64,000 nucleotides of DNA, from the NCBI RefSeq assembly GCF_015476545.1, contig NZ_JADMKV010000013.1, positions 1 to 64,000 on the forward strand, in the 5' to 3' direction. Source of the stretch: Methylobacter sp. BlB1. Lineage in GTDB: Bacteria; Pseudomonadota; Gammaproteobacteria; Methylococcales; Methylomonadaceae. The translations under genes were made by a program, and so were the position numbers. Below, one piece after another: positions 50,982 through 59,823 of this stretch (positions within the stretch are counted from its first letter, which is position 1; the number at the start of each line of letters is the position of its first letter). The notes beneath the pieces are model-generated. The model was given only the letters and a program-made list of their open reading frames with translations. It had not been told where the DNA came from and did no database searches.

Positions 50982-51035
50982 CTAATTTGGAAGTACTCTT
51001 TACGTAGTAACAACTTTGAAATAAGGAAAAATAAT

Positions 51036-51314
51036 ATGAAAAAAGTAATTAAATTATCAATGATCGCTATGGCTGCTACTCTGGTTGTTGGTTGCGCCAC
51101 TAACTCAGATATCGATAACCTGCAATCACAAATTGATGGTTTGAATTCTAAAGTTTCTCAAGCTTCAGCTGATGCTGCCAGCGCACAACGTGCTGCTGCT
51201 GATGCGGCTGCAAAAGCTGCTGATGCAGAACAAGCTGCTAACCGCGCTGCTCAATACGCTCAAGACACTAACAGCAAACTGGATCGTATGTTCAAAAAAT
51301 CAATGATGAAATAA
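51036..51314 (+). CDS. Lpp/OprI-like outer membrane lipoprotein
   Basis: A 92-residue lipoprotein with the lipobox LVVGC (Cys20) and then a single continuous alpha helix. The first part has heptads like Lpp (SDIDNLQSQIDGLNSKVSQ) and the middle is an alanine-zipper (AQRAAADAAAKAADAEQAANRAAQ). The last residue is Lys (FKKSMMK), as in Lpp and OprI, where L,D-transpeptidases link the C-terminal Lys to peptidoglycan. A strong ribosome site, biased common codons and a strong terminator suggest very high expression. Confidence 0.9.
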   Translation: MKKVIKLSMIAMAATLVVGCATNSDIDNLQSQIDGLNSKVSQASADAASAQRAAADAAAKAADAEQAANRAAQYAQDTNSKLDRMFKKSMMK

Positions 51315-51340
51315 TTCATCATTTTTTGATGCATAGAGAG

Positions 51341-51375
51341 AGCCCACTGGGATTTTTTCCCAGCGGGCTTTTTTT
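51341..51375 (+). terminator. intrinsic terminator of the Lpp-like gene
   Basis: AGCCCACTGGGA (51341-51352) pairs with TCCCAGCGGGCT (51358-51369), with one mismatch near the base, and is followed by seven T. It lies just before the end of the convergent L,D-transpeptidase gene. Confidence 0.93.
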
Positions 51376-52432
51376 ATGGGATTAAAGAAGGTGCGGGGCC
51401 GGCTTCCGTCATGGAAGGACGCTTATAAATGGCGACAGGGATGCCATTATGCATTTGCAGAGCCTTTTTCAGTGTCGCACCATCAAGGACCGGCATTTGA
51501 TTGTTGTTGGCGCGTTCAATCAATTTTAGCGCCAGCTCCAGGCGTGCCAGGTATTTTTTTTCCGTCTGTTTGGGAGTGGTTCCATTTTCGTCTTCCGCTT
51601 CAGTTTCAGCCAAAGTCGGATGAACTTCTATATACAGCGTATCCTGATGCCAGCCGACCTTAACCGGTTGGTTGACAATATAGATTGGCGTGCCTATCTC
51701 TATTTCCGGGTACAGTTCTTCAATATCTTCCGGATACATGCGAATGCAGCCATGGCTGACCCTCATGCCGACGCCGAAAGGTTTATTGGTGCCGTGGATT
51801 AAATAGCCCTTTACGCCGAGATACATCGCGAACAGTCCTAGAGGATTGTCGGGCCCGGCCGGTATGAATGCCGGCAGAATATCTCCCTTGGCGGCATGTT
51901 CCGCTCTGATCGATGCCGGCGGTGTCCAGGTCGGGTTTTCAGTTTTACGGACAATTGTTGTTCGGCCTAACGGTGTTCGCCAATCCACGCGGCCGATGCT
52001 GTGCGGAAAGGTTTTGACGATTCCGCTCTCACCTTCCGCGTTTCTGGGAAAATAATACATGCGGTATTCAGGAAGGTTCAGCGTCAGGCCTTTCCTGGGC
52101 GTGTCGGGCAATAAGCGCTGATTGGACAATTGCACCCGGGTGTCCTGGCCCGGCAGCCATCTGTCCACGTCCGGGTTAAGCAGCAGGATTTCGAGCTGTC
52201 CCATATCATAATGCCGGGCGATATCGAGCAGTGTATCTTCATGGTTGGCCGTGGTGTAAAGTTCGCCGGCTGATGGATCGCCGATCAGGCTGTCGCCCGG
52301 GCTATCGGGCAGTTCATACGTTGTGGCTGAAGCAGGGAAGCTGGATATCAGCAGTAATAATACGACCAGCCTGCGGATAAAAGACGGCATAAGATATCTT
52401 TTAGGAATCAGGACGGTCGTTAGATGGGTCAT
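51374..52432 (-). CDS. L,D-transpeptidase (ErfK/YbiS type)
   Basis: A 352-residue exported enzyme. A hydrophobic signal (VVLLLLISSFPASATTYE) is followed by a LysM-like peptidoglycan-binding part (DTLLDIARHYDMGQLEILLLNPDVDRWLPGQ). The YkuD domain contains HGTNKPFGVGMRVSHGCIRMYPEDIEEL, with the catalytic Cys. This architecture is that of the E. coli enzymes which attach Lpp to peptidoglycan. The C-terminal tail (LARLELALKLIERANNNQMPVLDG) is unassigned. The start at 52432 overlaps the rdgC stop by four bases (ATGA); MPSFIRRL at 52390 is an alternative that gives a shorter signal peptide. Confidence 0.93.
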   Translation of the reverse strand: MTHLTTVLIPKRYLMPSFIRRLVVLLLLISSFPASATTYELPDSPGDSLIGDPSAGELYTTANHEDTLLDIARHYDMGQLEILLLNPDVDRWLPGQDTRVQLSNQRLLPDTPRKGLTLNLPEYRMYYFPRNAEGESGIVKTFPHSIGRVDWRTPLGRTTIVRKTENPTWTPPASIRAEHAAKGDILPAFIPAGPDNPLGLFAMYLGVKGYLIHGTNKPFGVGMRVSHGCIRMYPEDIEELYPEIEIGTPIYIVNQPVKVGWHQDTLYIEVHPTLAETEAEDENGTTPKQTEKKYLARLELALKLIERANNNQMPVLDGATLKKALQMHNGIPVAIYKRPSMTEAGPAPSLIP

Positions 52433-53337
52433 GCTTTATTTTCTCCGCCGAATAATTCCATAAGACGGGGCAAAAAGTTCGCCAGTTCCAATGACATAAT
52501 CGAAAAGTCCACATCGAATTGTTCGGCTTCGTCGTGGGCTTCGATATCGGCAACCTGATCCTGGATCAAATCAAGAAAGCGCAGGCGCTTGATGGACAGA
52601 TGCTCATCAATAACAAAGGAAAGCCGGTCATCCCAAGTAATGGCCAATTTAATCGCTTCCTTGCCGGTATCGAGATGGTTTTTGATCTCCGGAAGCGTCA
52701 GATCATGGCGCTTGCAGCGGATGATGCCGCCTTCCTCTTCGGGTGAGCGCAGCTCACATTCGTCTTCAATCGTAATATCGGCCGGTGTTTGATGATTGAT
52801 CAGCCACTGAGTCATGGTAAAAACCGGTTTTTCCACCGTATTGGGCGGCACGGCCGGCAATGAACCCAGGCATTTACGCAGGTTGCTGAGCAGGTCCTCT
52901 GCCTTTTTGGCCGAGGCGGCGTCAATGATCAGCCAGCCGCCTTTGGGATCGATATAGGCGTAGGTTTTGCGCGAAAAGCTGAATGCCCTGGGCAACAGCT
53001 CAAAGATCAATTCGTCTTTGATGGCGGTACGTTCCTTTTTGGCTAATTTTCGGCCCTGCTGGTCCTCCGCTTCCAGGATTTTTTCCTGCAGCATGTCATT
53101 GACTACGGCAGCCGGCAGCACTTTTTCTTCTTTTTTCCCGCACAGCATCATAAAACCGTTCGCAGTGTGCACCAGTTGTGCTGAAGCATTGCCCAAAGGA
53201 GCGGTCCAGCCAAAGGAGAATTCCTCATGATTGCCACAAGGACGAAATGCCATTTGCTCAAGTTTTTGCTCCAGTTCAGCTGGAGATAAGGTGAAATCTT
53301 CGGTGAGACGAAAAATGCTAAGATTTTTAAACCACAT
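52429..53337 (-). CDS. rdgC: recombination-associated protein RdgC
   Basis: A 302-residue DNA-binding protein that forms ring dimers and limits RecA. Family segments are MWFKNLSIFRLTEDF at the start, FRPCGNHEEFSFGWTAPLG, and the C-terminal KRLRFLDLIQDQVADIEAHDEAEQFDVDFSIMSLELANFLPRLMELFGG. It is the upstream gene of the pair with the L,D-transpeptidase, an unexpected partner. Confidence 0.96.
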   Translation of the reverse strand: MWFKNLSIFRLTEDFTLSPAELEQKLEQMAFRPCGNHEEFSFGWTAPLGNASAQLVHTANGFMMLCGKKEEKVLPAAVVNDMLQEKILEAEDQQGRKLAKKERTAIKDELIFELLPRAFSFSRKTYAYIDPKGGWLIIDAASAKKAEDLLSNLRKCLGSLPAVPPNTVEKPVFTMTQWLINHQTPADITIEDECELRSPEEEGGIIRCKRHDLTLPEIKNHLDTGKEAIKLAITWDDRLSFVIDEHLSIKRLRFLDLIQDQVADIEAHDEAEQFDVDFSIMSLELANFLPRLMELFGGENKA

Positions 53338-53414
53338 GCGTAACAGATACTCTATAAAATTGACGAGAGCGTATTATCGCGCAAAATTGCCGGGCTAAAA
53401 TTAAAATTTATAGA

Positions 53415-53936
53415 ATGAGTATGACTGATATTAGAGGATTCGCTCCGATTGTTTCCAGGGGTGCGCAGGTGTTGATTCTGGGGTCCATGCCCAGCGAAAT
53501 CTCACTGCTTAAGCAACAGTATTACGGCCATCCCAGTAATGCATTCTGGCCGATCATGGGCGCATTGTTCGGCGCTTCTCCTGATCTTGATTATGAGCGG
53601 CGTAAGGTTATTCTGATGGAGAACAAGGTAGCGGTCTGGGATGTGCTGCAAAGCTGTCAGCGGCAGGGCAGCCTGGATTCGAATATAGCGTGGGCATCGA
53701 TAAAAACCAATGACTTTGTCGGCTTTTTTAGCGAGCATAAGTTTATCAGGCACGTATTCTTCAATGGCGGCATGGCCGAAAAGGTCTATAAAAAATATAT
53801 TCTGCCAAGCCTGGATCAACGTTTTACCTATCTTGAATATCAGCGTTTGCCTTCAACAAGTCCAGCCCATGCGTCTTTGAATTTGGCACAAAAAATAGAA
53901 GCATGGAAAGTGATTAAGCAGCCTGTGGTAAAGTAG
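53415..53936 (+). CDS. hypoxanthine-DNA (deoxyinosine) glycosylase
   Basis: A 173-residue member of the uracil-DNA glycosylase superfamily, family 6. The first motif is VLILGSMPSEISLLKQQYYGHPSNAFWPIMGALFG, with the catalytic Asn in HPSNAFW. The second is YQRLPSTSPAHASLNLAQKIEAWK. It should remove hypoxanthine arising from adenine deamination. It is followed after 25 bases by a small membrane protein gene. Confidence 0.88.
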   Translation: MSMTDIRGFAPIVSRGAQVLILGSMPSEISLLKQQYYGHPSNAFWPIMGALFGASPDLDYERRKVILMENKVAVWDVLQSCQRQGSLDSNIAWASIKTNDFVGFFSEHKFIRHVFFNGGMAEKVYKKYILPSLDQRFTYLEYQRLPSTSPAHASLNLAQKIEAWKVIKQPVVK

Positions 53937-53961
53937 GCGTTATTTATACGGCGAGGCAGAG

Positions 53962-54150
53962 ATGGAAGCATTTTCAAGCTGGGAAAATCTATTGTTGGGC
54001 ATTCTGGCGCTGCTGATTATTTTCTGGATGCGGCCCGGGATTAAGGCATCACTCGAGCAAAGCAGAAAAGCGCCGGCAGACTGGAAGGCAGTGCTGGTGC
54101 CTTTGGGCTTTGTCGTGCTGTTTGTGGTTTTTTTAATGGTAGTGGTTTAG
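53962..54150 (+). CDS. small two-helix membrane protein
   Basis: A 62-residue protein that I do not recognise. Two hydrophobic helices (LLLGILALLIIFWM and AVLVPLGFVVLFVVFLMVVV) flank a basic middle (PGIKASLEQSRKAPADW). It has a purine-rich ribosome site (GGCGAGGCAGAG) and lies five bases before darP, so it is probably real and cotranscribed. Confidence 0.7.
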   Translation: MEAFSSWENLLLGILALLIIFWMRPGIKASLEQSRKAPADWKAVLVPLGFVVLFVVFLMVVV

Positions 54151-54155
54151 ATCAG

Positions 54156-54767
54156 ATGAGTGAAGAAGAATACGAATACGAGGAAGAATACGGGTACGAA
54201 TACGATGAAGACGAGGAGGTGGAGTATTATGCGGTCCGCCCCAACAAGTCGCAGCAAAAGCGCGATATGGCCGCTCTTTTCGCTTTGGGTGAAGAATTGT
54301 CGGGTTTGCCTGAGGCGCAATTAAAAACTTTTGAGCTGCCTGAAAATCTCCATAAAGCTATCGTCCAGGTTGCAGGCATGCCGCCAAAAGGTGCGAGAAA
54401 ACGGCAGCTGAAATTTATTGCCGGCCAGCTGCATAAAATCGATATAGAACCCATTCAGGAAGGACTGGCCCGCATCAAGAGCAAAAGTGCGCATGCGGTC
54501 AGGGAGCATCATATCATCGAGCGCTGGCGGGACAGATTGATTGCAGAAGGCAACGAGGCGCTGGCCGAACTGCTTGATGAGCAGCCGCAGGCGGACCGGC
54601 AGCAGTTAAGGCAGCTGTTGCGCAATGCCCAGAAGGAAGCCGCAGCGGGCAAGCCTCCCAGATCTTCGCGCCTACTGTACCGCTATCTGAAAGAAGTGTT
54701 TGAGTTCGAAGACTATAAATCAGCTGATGACGAATCGGTTGACGATGAACCGGATTCAGATTTGTAG
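54156..54767 (+). CDS. darP: ribosome-associated protein DarP (YjgA, DUF615)
   Basis: A 203-residue protein that helps late assembly of the 50S subunit. The family core is KSQQKRDMAALFALGEELSGLP, FIAGQLHKIDIEPIQEGL and EHHIIERWRDRLIAEGNEAL. It carries an unusual N-terminal tail of about 27 residues made almost wholly of Glu, Asp and Tyr (EYEYEEEYGYEYDEDEE) and a short acidic C-terminus. It ends four bases before the convergent dinB stop. Confidence 0.93.
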   Translation: MSEEEYEYEEEYGYEYDEDEEVEYYAVRPNKSQQKRDMAALFALGEELSGLPEAQLKTFELPENLHKAIVQVAGMPPKGARKRQLKFIAGQLHKIDIEPIQEGLARIKSKSAHAVREHHIIERWRDRLIAEGNEALAELLDEQPQADRQQLRQLLRNAQKEAAAGKPPRSSRLLYRYLKEVFEFEDYKSADDESVDDEPDSDL

Positions 54768-54771
54768 CGGC

Positions 54772-55851
54772 TCAGTTAAACAAGTCCGTTTGCTGGAAAT
54801 GCGTCAGCCTGGACCGGTTTTCCAGCGATGACAGCGTAACGCCAAGCAGCCGTACTCTGCGTGCGCCAATGTCAGTATTGCGCAATAAATCTTCCAGGAT
54901 CGCAAGCGTGCCCGATGTGGTTGTCACCGCGTGGGGCAGGGTTCGACTGCGCGTGATCTGGACAAAGTCGTGGTATTTGATTTTGACGGTTAAAGTATAG
55001 GCGACCAGCTGTTTCTCGGCGGCTCTTACCAGGGCTTTTTCCAGCAGTCCATGCAGTTGCGCGATGACCTCCTGTCTGGCGGTAATGTCCCGCTGAAAAG
55101 TCGTCTCTACACCCACCGATTTACTGATCCTATGGCTGTTAACGGGGCGGTTGTCAATGCCTCGGCAGATGTTGTAATAATGGCGGGCCGATTTGCCGAA
55201 ATGCTGCTGTAACGCTGCCAGCGGCAAGTTTCTTAAATCCTTGCCGGTCTGTATGCCCAACGCCTGCATTTTCTGCGCTGTCGCTTTGCCGATGCCGTGG
55301 AATTTATCGATAGTGAGCTGTTCGACGAAGCGCGCGCCCTGTTCCGGCGTGATCAGATAAAGCCCGTCCGGCTTGTCCATATCCGAAGCAATTTTGGCCA
55401 GAAACTTATTGTAAGAAATGCCGGCCGAGGCAATCAGGCCGGTTTCCTGTTTAATTGCGGCCTTGATGGCTTTGGCTATGAGCGTGGCCGACCCCTGGTG
55501 CAATTGAGTATCGCTGACATCCAGATAAGCTTCGTCAAGCGACAGCGGTTCGACCAGTTCGGTATAGCCGGCAAATATTTTTCGAATGGTTTGCGACGCT
55601 TCCCGATAGGCTTCGAAGCGGGGTTTGACAAAAATAGCCTGCGGGCACAAACGGTAAGCCTGCGATGAAGGCATGGCCGAATGGATGCCGTACTGTCTGG
55701 CCTCATAGCTGCAGGTGGCAACGACGCCTCGTGTGTCGGGGGGGCCGCCGACAATCAGCGGCTTGTTCCGGTATTTGGGAAAATCCCGTTGCTCGATGGC
55801 CGCAAAAAAAGCATCCATATCGATATGAATGATTTTGCGGATACGATCCAT
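54772..55851 (-). CDS. dinB: DNA polymerase IV
   Basis: A Y-family translesion polymerase of 359 residues. The catalytic acidic residues lie in IIHIDMDAFFAAIEQ and LSLDEAYLDVS. Other motifs are YEARQYGIHSAMPSSQAYRLCP, ASAGISYNKFLAKIASDMDKPDG and the little-finger domain. The C-terminus, LTHFQQTDLFN, ends in a beta-clamp-binding-like QTDLF. No LexA box is evident in the short space upstream. Confidence 0.96.
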   Translation of the reverse strand: MDRIRKIIHIDMDAFFAAIEQRDFPKYRNKPLIVGGPPDTRGVVATCSYEARQYGIHSAMPSSQAYRLCPQAIFVKPRFEAYREASQTIRKIFAGYTELVEPLSLDEAYLDVSDTQLHQGSATLIAKAIKAAIKQETGLIASAGISYNKFLAKIASDMDKPDGLYLITPEQGARFVEQLTIDKFHGIGKATAQKMQALGIQTGKDLRNLPLAALQQHFGKSARHYYNICRGIDNRPVNSHRISKSVGVETTFQRDITARQEVIAQLHGLLEKALVRAAEKQLVAYTLTVKIKYHDFVQITRSRTLPHAVTTTSGTLAILEDLLRNTDIGARRVRLLGVTLSSLENRSRLTHFQQTDLFN

Positions 55852-55857
55852 GGCGGG

Positions 55858-56181
55858 TTATTTTTTTGAATCCCTCGGCTCGGGCAGGTTCATCTCTTCA
55901 GTCATCTGCCAGTCCGAGAAAGGGAAAGGCAGTGTATCGGTATTGAAAGTCAGAAACAGCAGGATATGGTAGGTGTAAGCCGAAAGGCTGCGTCCGAAAT
56001 TGAGGACGTTGCTGTTGACTTTGCCGGTCAACAGCATGGAGGCGACTTGCAGCGCGATAATCGCCCACAGCAGCATTCTGACCAGGGTGATGATGGCTGC
56101 AAAAATCAGTATAAAGAAAATCCGTTTCCAAGTGCCGAGCTTTTTCAGGTTTTCGTTGATTTGCTCTTGCATGATCGGCAT
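55858..56181 (-). CDS. DUF4389 membrane protein
   Basis: A 107-residue protein of the DUF4389 family. It has one or two hydrophobic helices (IFFILIFAAIITLVRMLLWAIIALQVASMLL) and the conserved NFGRSLSAYTYHILLFLTFNTDTLPFPFSDW. The role is unknown. It overlaps the DUF2333 stop by one base (TAATG). An alternative start is three codons later, at 56172. Confidence 0.85.
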   Translation of the reverse strand: MPIMQEQINENLKKLGTWKRIFFILIFAAIITLVRMLLWAIIALQVASMLLTGKVNSNVLNFGRSLSAYTYHILLFLTFNTDTLPFPFSDWQMTEEMNLPEPRDSKK

Positions 56182-57233
56182 TACCCCCGGTTCATGATGT
56201 CACGCAAGTCCAATGCTGCCGCATTGGCGCGCGCGATATAGGTTGCCAGGGACAATGAATAGTTCGCGAACAGGCCATAGCCGCTGCCATTCAAAACCAT
56301 GGGGCTCAGGATTGGAGCCAGTGCGTTTTCAAAGGATTTGATCATGATGTCGACCGTATTCATGGCGCGTTTATCCAGCAGGATGTCATGGAAATCATGC
56401 TTGATGGCCCGGAGGATATGCAGCAGGGCCCAGCTGGCGCCGCGGGCTTCGTAGAAAACGTTATCGATCTCCAGCCATGGGGTCTGGGCTACTATCGGCA
56501 CAGTTTTGGTTTCACGGGCCTCGCCTGTAACGCCGGTTTCAGCAGTGCCCGGTTCAAGCACTGCCAAGCCGGGTATGATTTCCGCACCAGCCACGCTGGC
56601 GCTCAGGCGCGTGGACAAACCACCCAGACGCTTGATCACCACTTCCACGTATTGCGCCAAGTTGTCGGCTCGGGCATAGAACTGCCCACGCTTCACGGGG
56701 CCGCCGTATTTTTGCAGGCGCAACATATACTTATGCAGCGCCTCGATGCCTTTTTCATATTCCGCTTCCGTTGACGGCAAAGCCCACGAATTGTGTTCGT
56801 AGTAGAAGTAAGGCTCCGCGACCGCCAGATCGGCATCTTCGGCCGATTGCGATTGATCTCGGGCAAAATGGTTTCTTAATGCCGATGTGGCATCGCGCAG
56901 CATGACCAGGGCGCCAAATTCCCAGCTGGAAATGTTATCCAGCAATACGCCGGGAGGCGCAACGTCATTGGTGATATAGCCGCCGGATTTATGCAGCAGG
57001 ACATCAGCGATGTGAGCCAACGTGTTGGCATAGGTATAGCCTAAAGGCATTTCAGTAGTATTGGTTTCTTTTGCCCTTTCCAGCGCTTCTTCCTGTACAT
57101 TGAACTGATCCGGTTCACTTCCCCACCAGGCACCCAGGATGAATAGAACAACTAGTACCACCAGGACTAATACGCCGAAGCCCCAGAGTATTCCTTTAGA
57201 TTTTACATCTTGCAGTGTATCGCTTGCCGCCAT
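56181..57233 (-). CDS. DUF2333 membrane-anchored protein
   Basis: A 350-residue protein with one N-terminal helix (ILWGFGVLVLVVLVVLFILGAWW) and a large periplasmic, mostly helical domain. Recognisable DUF2333 stretches are TYANTLAHIADVLLHKSGGYITNDVAPPG and SWEFGALVMLRDATSALRNHFARDQSQS. The function is unknown. It is coupled to DUF4389 downstream; the pair is conserved in several gammaproteobacteria. Confidence 0.88.
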   Translation of the reverse strand: MAASDTLQDVKSKGILWGFGVLVLVVLVVLFILGAWWGSEPDQFNVQEEALERAKETNTTEMPLGYTYANTLAHIADVLLHKSGGYITNDVAPPGVLLDNISSWEFGALVMLRDATSALRNHFARDQSQSAEDADLAVAEPYFYYEHNSWALPSTEAEYEKGIEALHKYMLRLQKYGGPVKRGQFYARADNLAQYVEVVIKRLGGLSTRLSASVAGAEIIPGLAVLEPGTAETGVTGEARETKTVPIVAQTPWLEIDNVFYEARGASWALLHILRAIKHDFHDILLDKRAMNTVDIMIKSFENALAPILSPMVLNGSGYGLFANYSLSLATYIARANAAALDLRDIMNRG

Positions 57234-57351
57234 TTTTCAGGTGTCCCGTAAAGATAGAGTGTCTGCGTGATAAAACAGATTACTTTGTCTACTAAAATTA
57301 GCCCACATGGTAGCAGATTTTTTAAATATTTGCTGACCAAGCAATGGCCCG

Positions 57352-58257
57352 TTATGATTTTTTTTTGGCTCTCGGATGGGCTTTATCGTAGACTTCAGCC
57401 AGATGTTGGAAATCCAGATGCGTATAGATCTGTGTCGTACTGATATTGCTGTGTCCGAGCAGTTCCTGCACGGCTCTCAGGTCCTGGCTGGATTCGAGCA
57501 GATGGCTGGCAAAAGAATGCCGGAGCATATGCGGATGCAGGTGTTCGGCGATGCCTTTTTTCCGGCACCACTGCGCCAGTCTTAACTGAATGCTGCGCGG
57601 GCCCAGTCTCGTGCCGCAGCTGGAAACGAATAATGCGGACTCGGCGGCGGCAGCCATCTTTAAACGCTGAGCCAGCCAGTTCTCAAGCGCGCTGACGGCC
57701 TTGCCGCCGATAGGCAGCAGCCTCGATTTTCCGCCTTTACCGGAGCGCACGACCAGCGAGCGATCGGGCAGATCAATGTCGGCCAGGTTCAAGGCGGCCA
57801 ATTCGCTCAGGCGCAGGCCGGAAGAATAGAATAATTCGAACATGGCCAGATCGCGTATTTCCAGCACTGAACTGGTTCCCGCTTCCAGCAGGCCGCTGAT
57901 CTGGTCCACATCCAGCGTCTTGGGCAGTTTTCTGCTTTGTTTGGGCGCTTTGACATACTGGGCCGGATTGCTTTCGGCCAGACGTTTCTTCAACAGGAAG
58001 TTATAAAAACTGCGGATTGCCGACAGTTCGCGCTGCAGGCTCTTACTGCTGATGCCCTGACGGTGCCGGCCTGCGATGTGTGCTCTGATATCGTTTTGCT
58101 TGAGATCGATCCAATGATCGATAGCTTTGCTCTTGCAATAGCGGATCAAATGTCCGATATCCCGCCGGTAGCTTTTTATCGTGTGTTCGGAGGCGCGTGC
58201 CTCAACCTGGAGCTGGTCTAAAAAGGCCGTTAACGCACGCTCGGCATCGGTACGCAT
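57352..58257 (-). CDS. xerC: tyrosine recombinase XerC
   Basis: A site-specific recombinase that resolves chromosome dimers at dif together with XerD. In 301 residues it has the N-terminal SAM-like core-binding domain and the catalytic set Arg149, Lys174, His243, Arg246, His269 and Tyr278 (HMLRHSFASHLL, LLGHSNISTTQIYTHLDF). It is the last gene of the lptM-lysA-dapF-DUF484-xerC group, five bases after DUF484. Confidence 0.96.
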   Translation of the reverse strand: MRTDAERALTAFLDQLQVEARASEHTIKSYRRDIGHLIRYCKSKAIDHWIDLKQNDIRAHIAGRHRQGISSKSLQRELSAIRSFYNFLLKKRLAESNPAQYVKAPKQSRKLPKTLDVDQISGLLEAGTSSVLEIRDLAMFELFYSSGLRLSELAALNLADIDLPDRSLVVRSGKGGKSRLLPIGGKAVSALENWLAQRLKMAAAAESALFVSSCGTRLGPRSIQLRLAQWCRKKGIAEHLHPHMLRHSFASHLLESSQDLRAVQELLGHSNISTTQIYTHLDFQHLAEVYDKAHPRAKKKS

Positions 58258-58262
58258 AAAAA

Positions 58263-58946
58263 TCAGGCGGCAAGCAGTGAAATAAGCCGGGTGCCGATGA
58301 TTTCACTCATTTGAGTCAGAAACAGGTTGCCCATGCTGTAATGAAACCGGCTCTCTTCCCGGCTGCCGATGGCCACGATACCTTCGAGCTCGGTAAAGAC
58401 CATGGGAATGATAGCGCAGGATTTGACGTCCGGCGCGGCCTCGCCGAACAGCACTTTAGCCTGCGCCAGTGTCGGACGGCCGCATTTGGGTTGATTGGCG
58501 GCCAGTTCCTTTGTGAAGGGTTTCAAGTCTACGCTGTCCGGTGCGATGAACAGATTGGCGATCGACGCGTCCGGCTTGTGCTTAATGATGCGAATCGCGA
58601 CAAAATCGGTCAGAAAATAGTCGGACAAGACCATCTCAAGATTGGCGATGGCTTCCTCCAGCGTGGACGCATCCAGCAAAGCCAGGGTAAGCTTGTGCAT
58701 GCGGCTGAGGGATGTGTCGTTGTCTCTGGCAATCTCAATGAGCGCCTTAAGCTGGTTGTCCTGTTCCTGATGCTTGTTTCTGTACAGCTCCAGCTGTTTT
58801 GAAATCAACGATACGGCGCTGCCGCAGGGGTGCGGGATGCGCATTTTTTCCAGCAGCTGCAGATGGTCGCTAAAAAATTCCGGATGCCGCTGCAGGTATT
58901 GTGCAACCTGAGCCGCAGTCAGTTCCGGGTTTTGCTGTACGGTCAT
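58263..58946 (-). CDS. DUF484 family protein
   Basis: A 227-residue protein with a short helical N-terminus ([32 protein letters not shown]), a coiled-coil segment and a C-terminal GAF-like domain. The family is almost always found between dapF and xerC; its function is unknown. It overlaps dapF by four bases. Confidence 0.93.
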   Translation of the reverse strand: MTVQQNPELTAAQVAQYLQRHPEFFSDHLQLLEKMRIPHPCGSAVSLISKQLELYRNKHQEQDNQLKALIEIARDNDTSLSRMHKLTLALLDASTLEEAIANLEMVLSDYFLTDFVAIRIIKHKPDASIANLFIAPDSVDLKPFTKELAANQPKCGRPTLAQAKVLFGEAAPDVKSCAIIPMVFTELEGIVAIGSREESRFHYSMGNLFLTQMSEIIGTRLISLLAA

Positions 58947-59770
58947 AACGCCAGTGTTCCATCGAAAACGGTGACGGCCGGCCCCGTCATGAATACAGGC
59001 TCTCCGCGGCCTGACCAGCTTATTTTCAACTCGCCGCCCGGCAGTTCCACGAAAACATCATGATCCAGCAGGTTGTGCTCGATGCCGATTACCACGGCGG
59101 CACAAGCGCCGCTGCCGCAGGCCAGCGTCTCGCCGGCGCCGCGTTCGAAAACGCGCAGCTTGATATGCTGGCGGTCAACCACCTGCATAAAACCGATATT
59201 GGCGCGCTCAGGGAAAACCGGGTGCCGCTCCAGTTCACTGCCCAATTCAGCCACCGGCGCGGTTTTTAAGTCGTTGACTTGCAGAACGGCATGCGGATTG
59301 CCCATCGAGACAGCGCCAAATGCTCTCTCAGTGCCGTTTACCGCTACGGTGTAATATTTGGATTCTTCCTCGACAAGCATAGGGATTTCGTCGGGTGCAT
59401 GCCGGGGCACGCCCATATTGACCGTAACAAGATCATCTTCATCAAGATGCAGCAGCAGTTGGCCCGAATTGGTATCAACGCGTATCTCGTCCTTATCGGT
59501 CAACTGTTTGTCGCGGACGAAACGGGCAAAACAGCGTGCGCCATTGCCGCACTGGGCGACTTCGCTGCCGTCGGCGTTGAAAATCCGGTACTTGAAGTCG
59601 GCATTGGCGCTGACCGGTTTTTCGACCAAAAGCAGCTGGTCGAAGCCGATGCCGAAATGCCGGTCAGACAGTTGCCTGATCTGTTCTGCGTTTAAGGCGA
59701 CGTGTTGATTGATGGCGTCAATGACGACAAAGTCATTGCCGAGGCCGTGCATTTTAGTGAAGTTGATCAT
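58943..59770 (-). CDS. dapF: diaminopimelate epimerase
   Basis: Converts LL- to meso-diaminopimelate for lysine and peptidoglycan. The two catalytic cysteines are in the mirror motifs CGNGARC and GSGACA of the 275-residue protein. [13 protein letters not shown] and GNPHAVLQV are other markers. It lies 53 bases after lysA, which uses its product. Confidence 0.97.
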   Translation of the reverse strand: MINFTKMHGLGNDFVVIDAINQHVALNAEQIRQLSDRHFGIGFDQLLLVEKPVSANADFKYRIFNADGSEVAQCGNGARCFARFVRDKQLTDKDEIRVDTNSGQLLLHLDEDDLVTVNMGVPRHAPDEIPMLVEEESKYYTVAVNGTERAFGAVSMGNPHAVLQVNDLKTAPVAELGSELERHPVFPERANIGFMQVVDRQHIKLRVFERGAGETLACGSGACAAVVIGIEHNLLDHDVFVELPGGELKISWSGRGEPVFMTGPAVTVFDGTLAL

Positions 59771-59823
59771 TTATGTGCTTCAAGGGATAGAGTGAAAATG
59801 GGTTGGTTTCCGGCGCCGATGGC

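Noticed and set aside
51036-51314. Low-complexity alanine-rich frame as an artefact
   Set aside because: A lipobox, a strong ribosome site, a C-terminal Lys and a strong terminator show a real Lpp-like gene.
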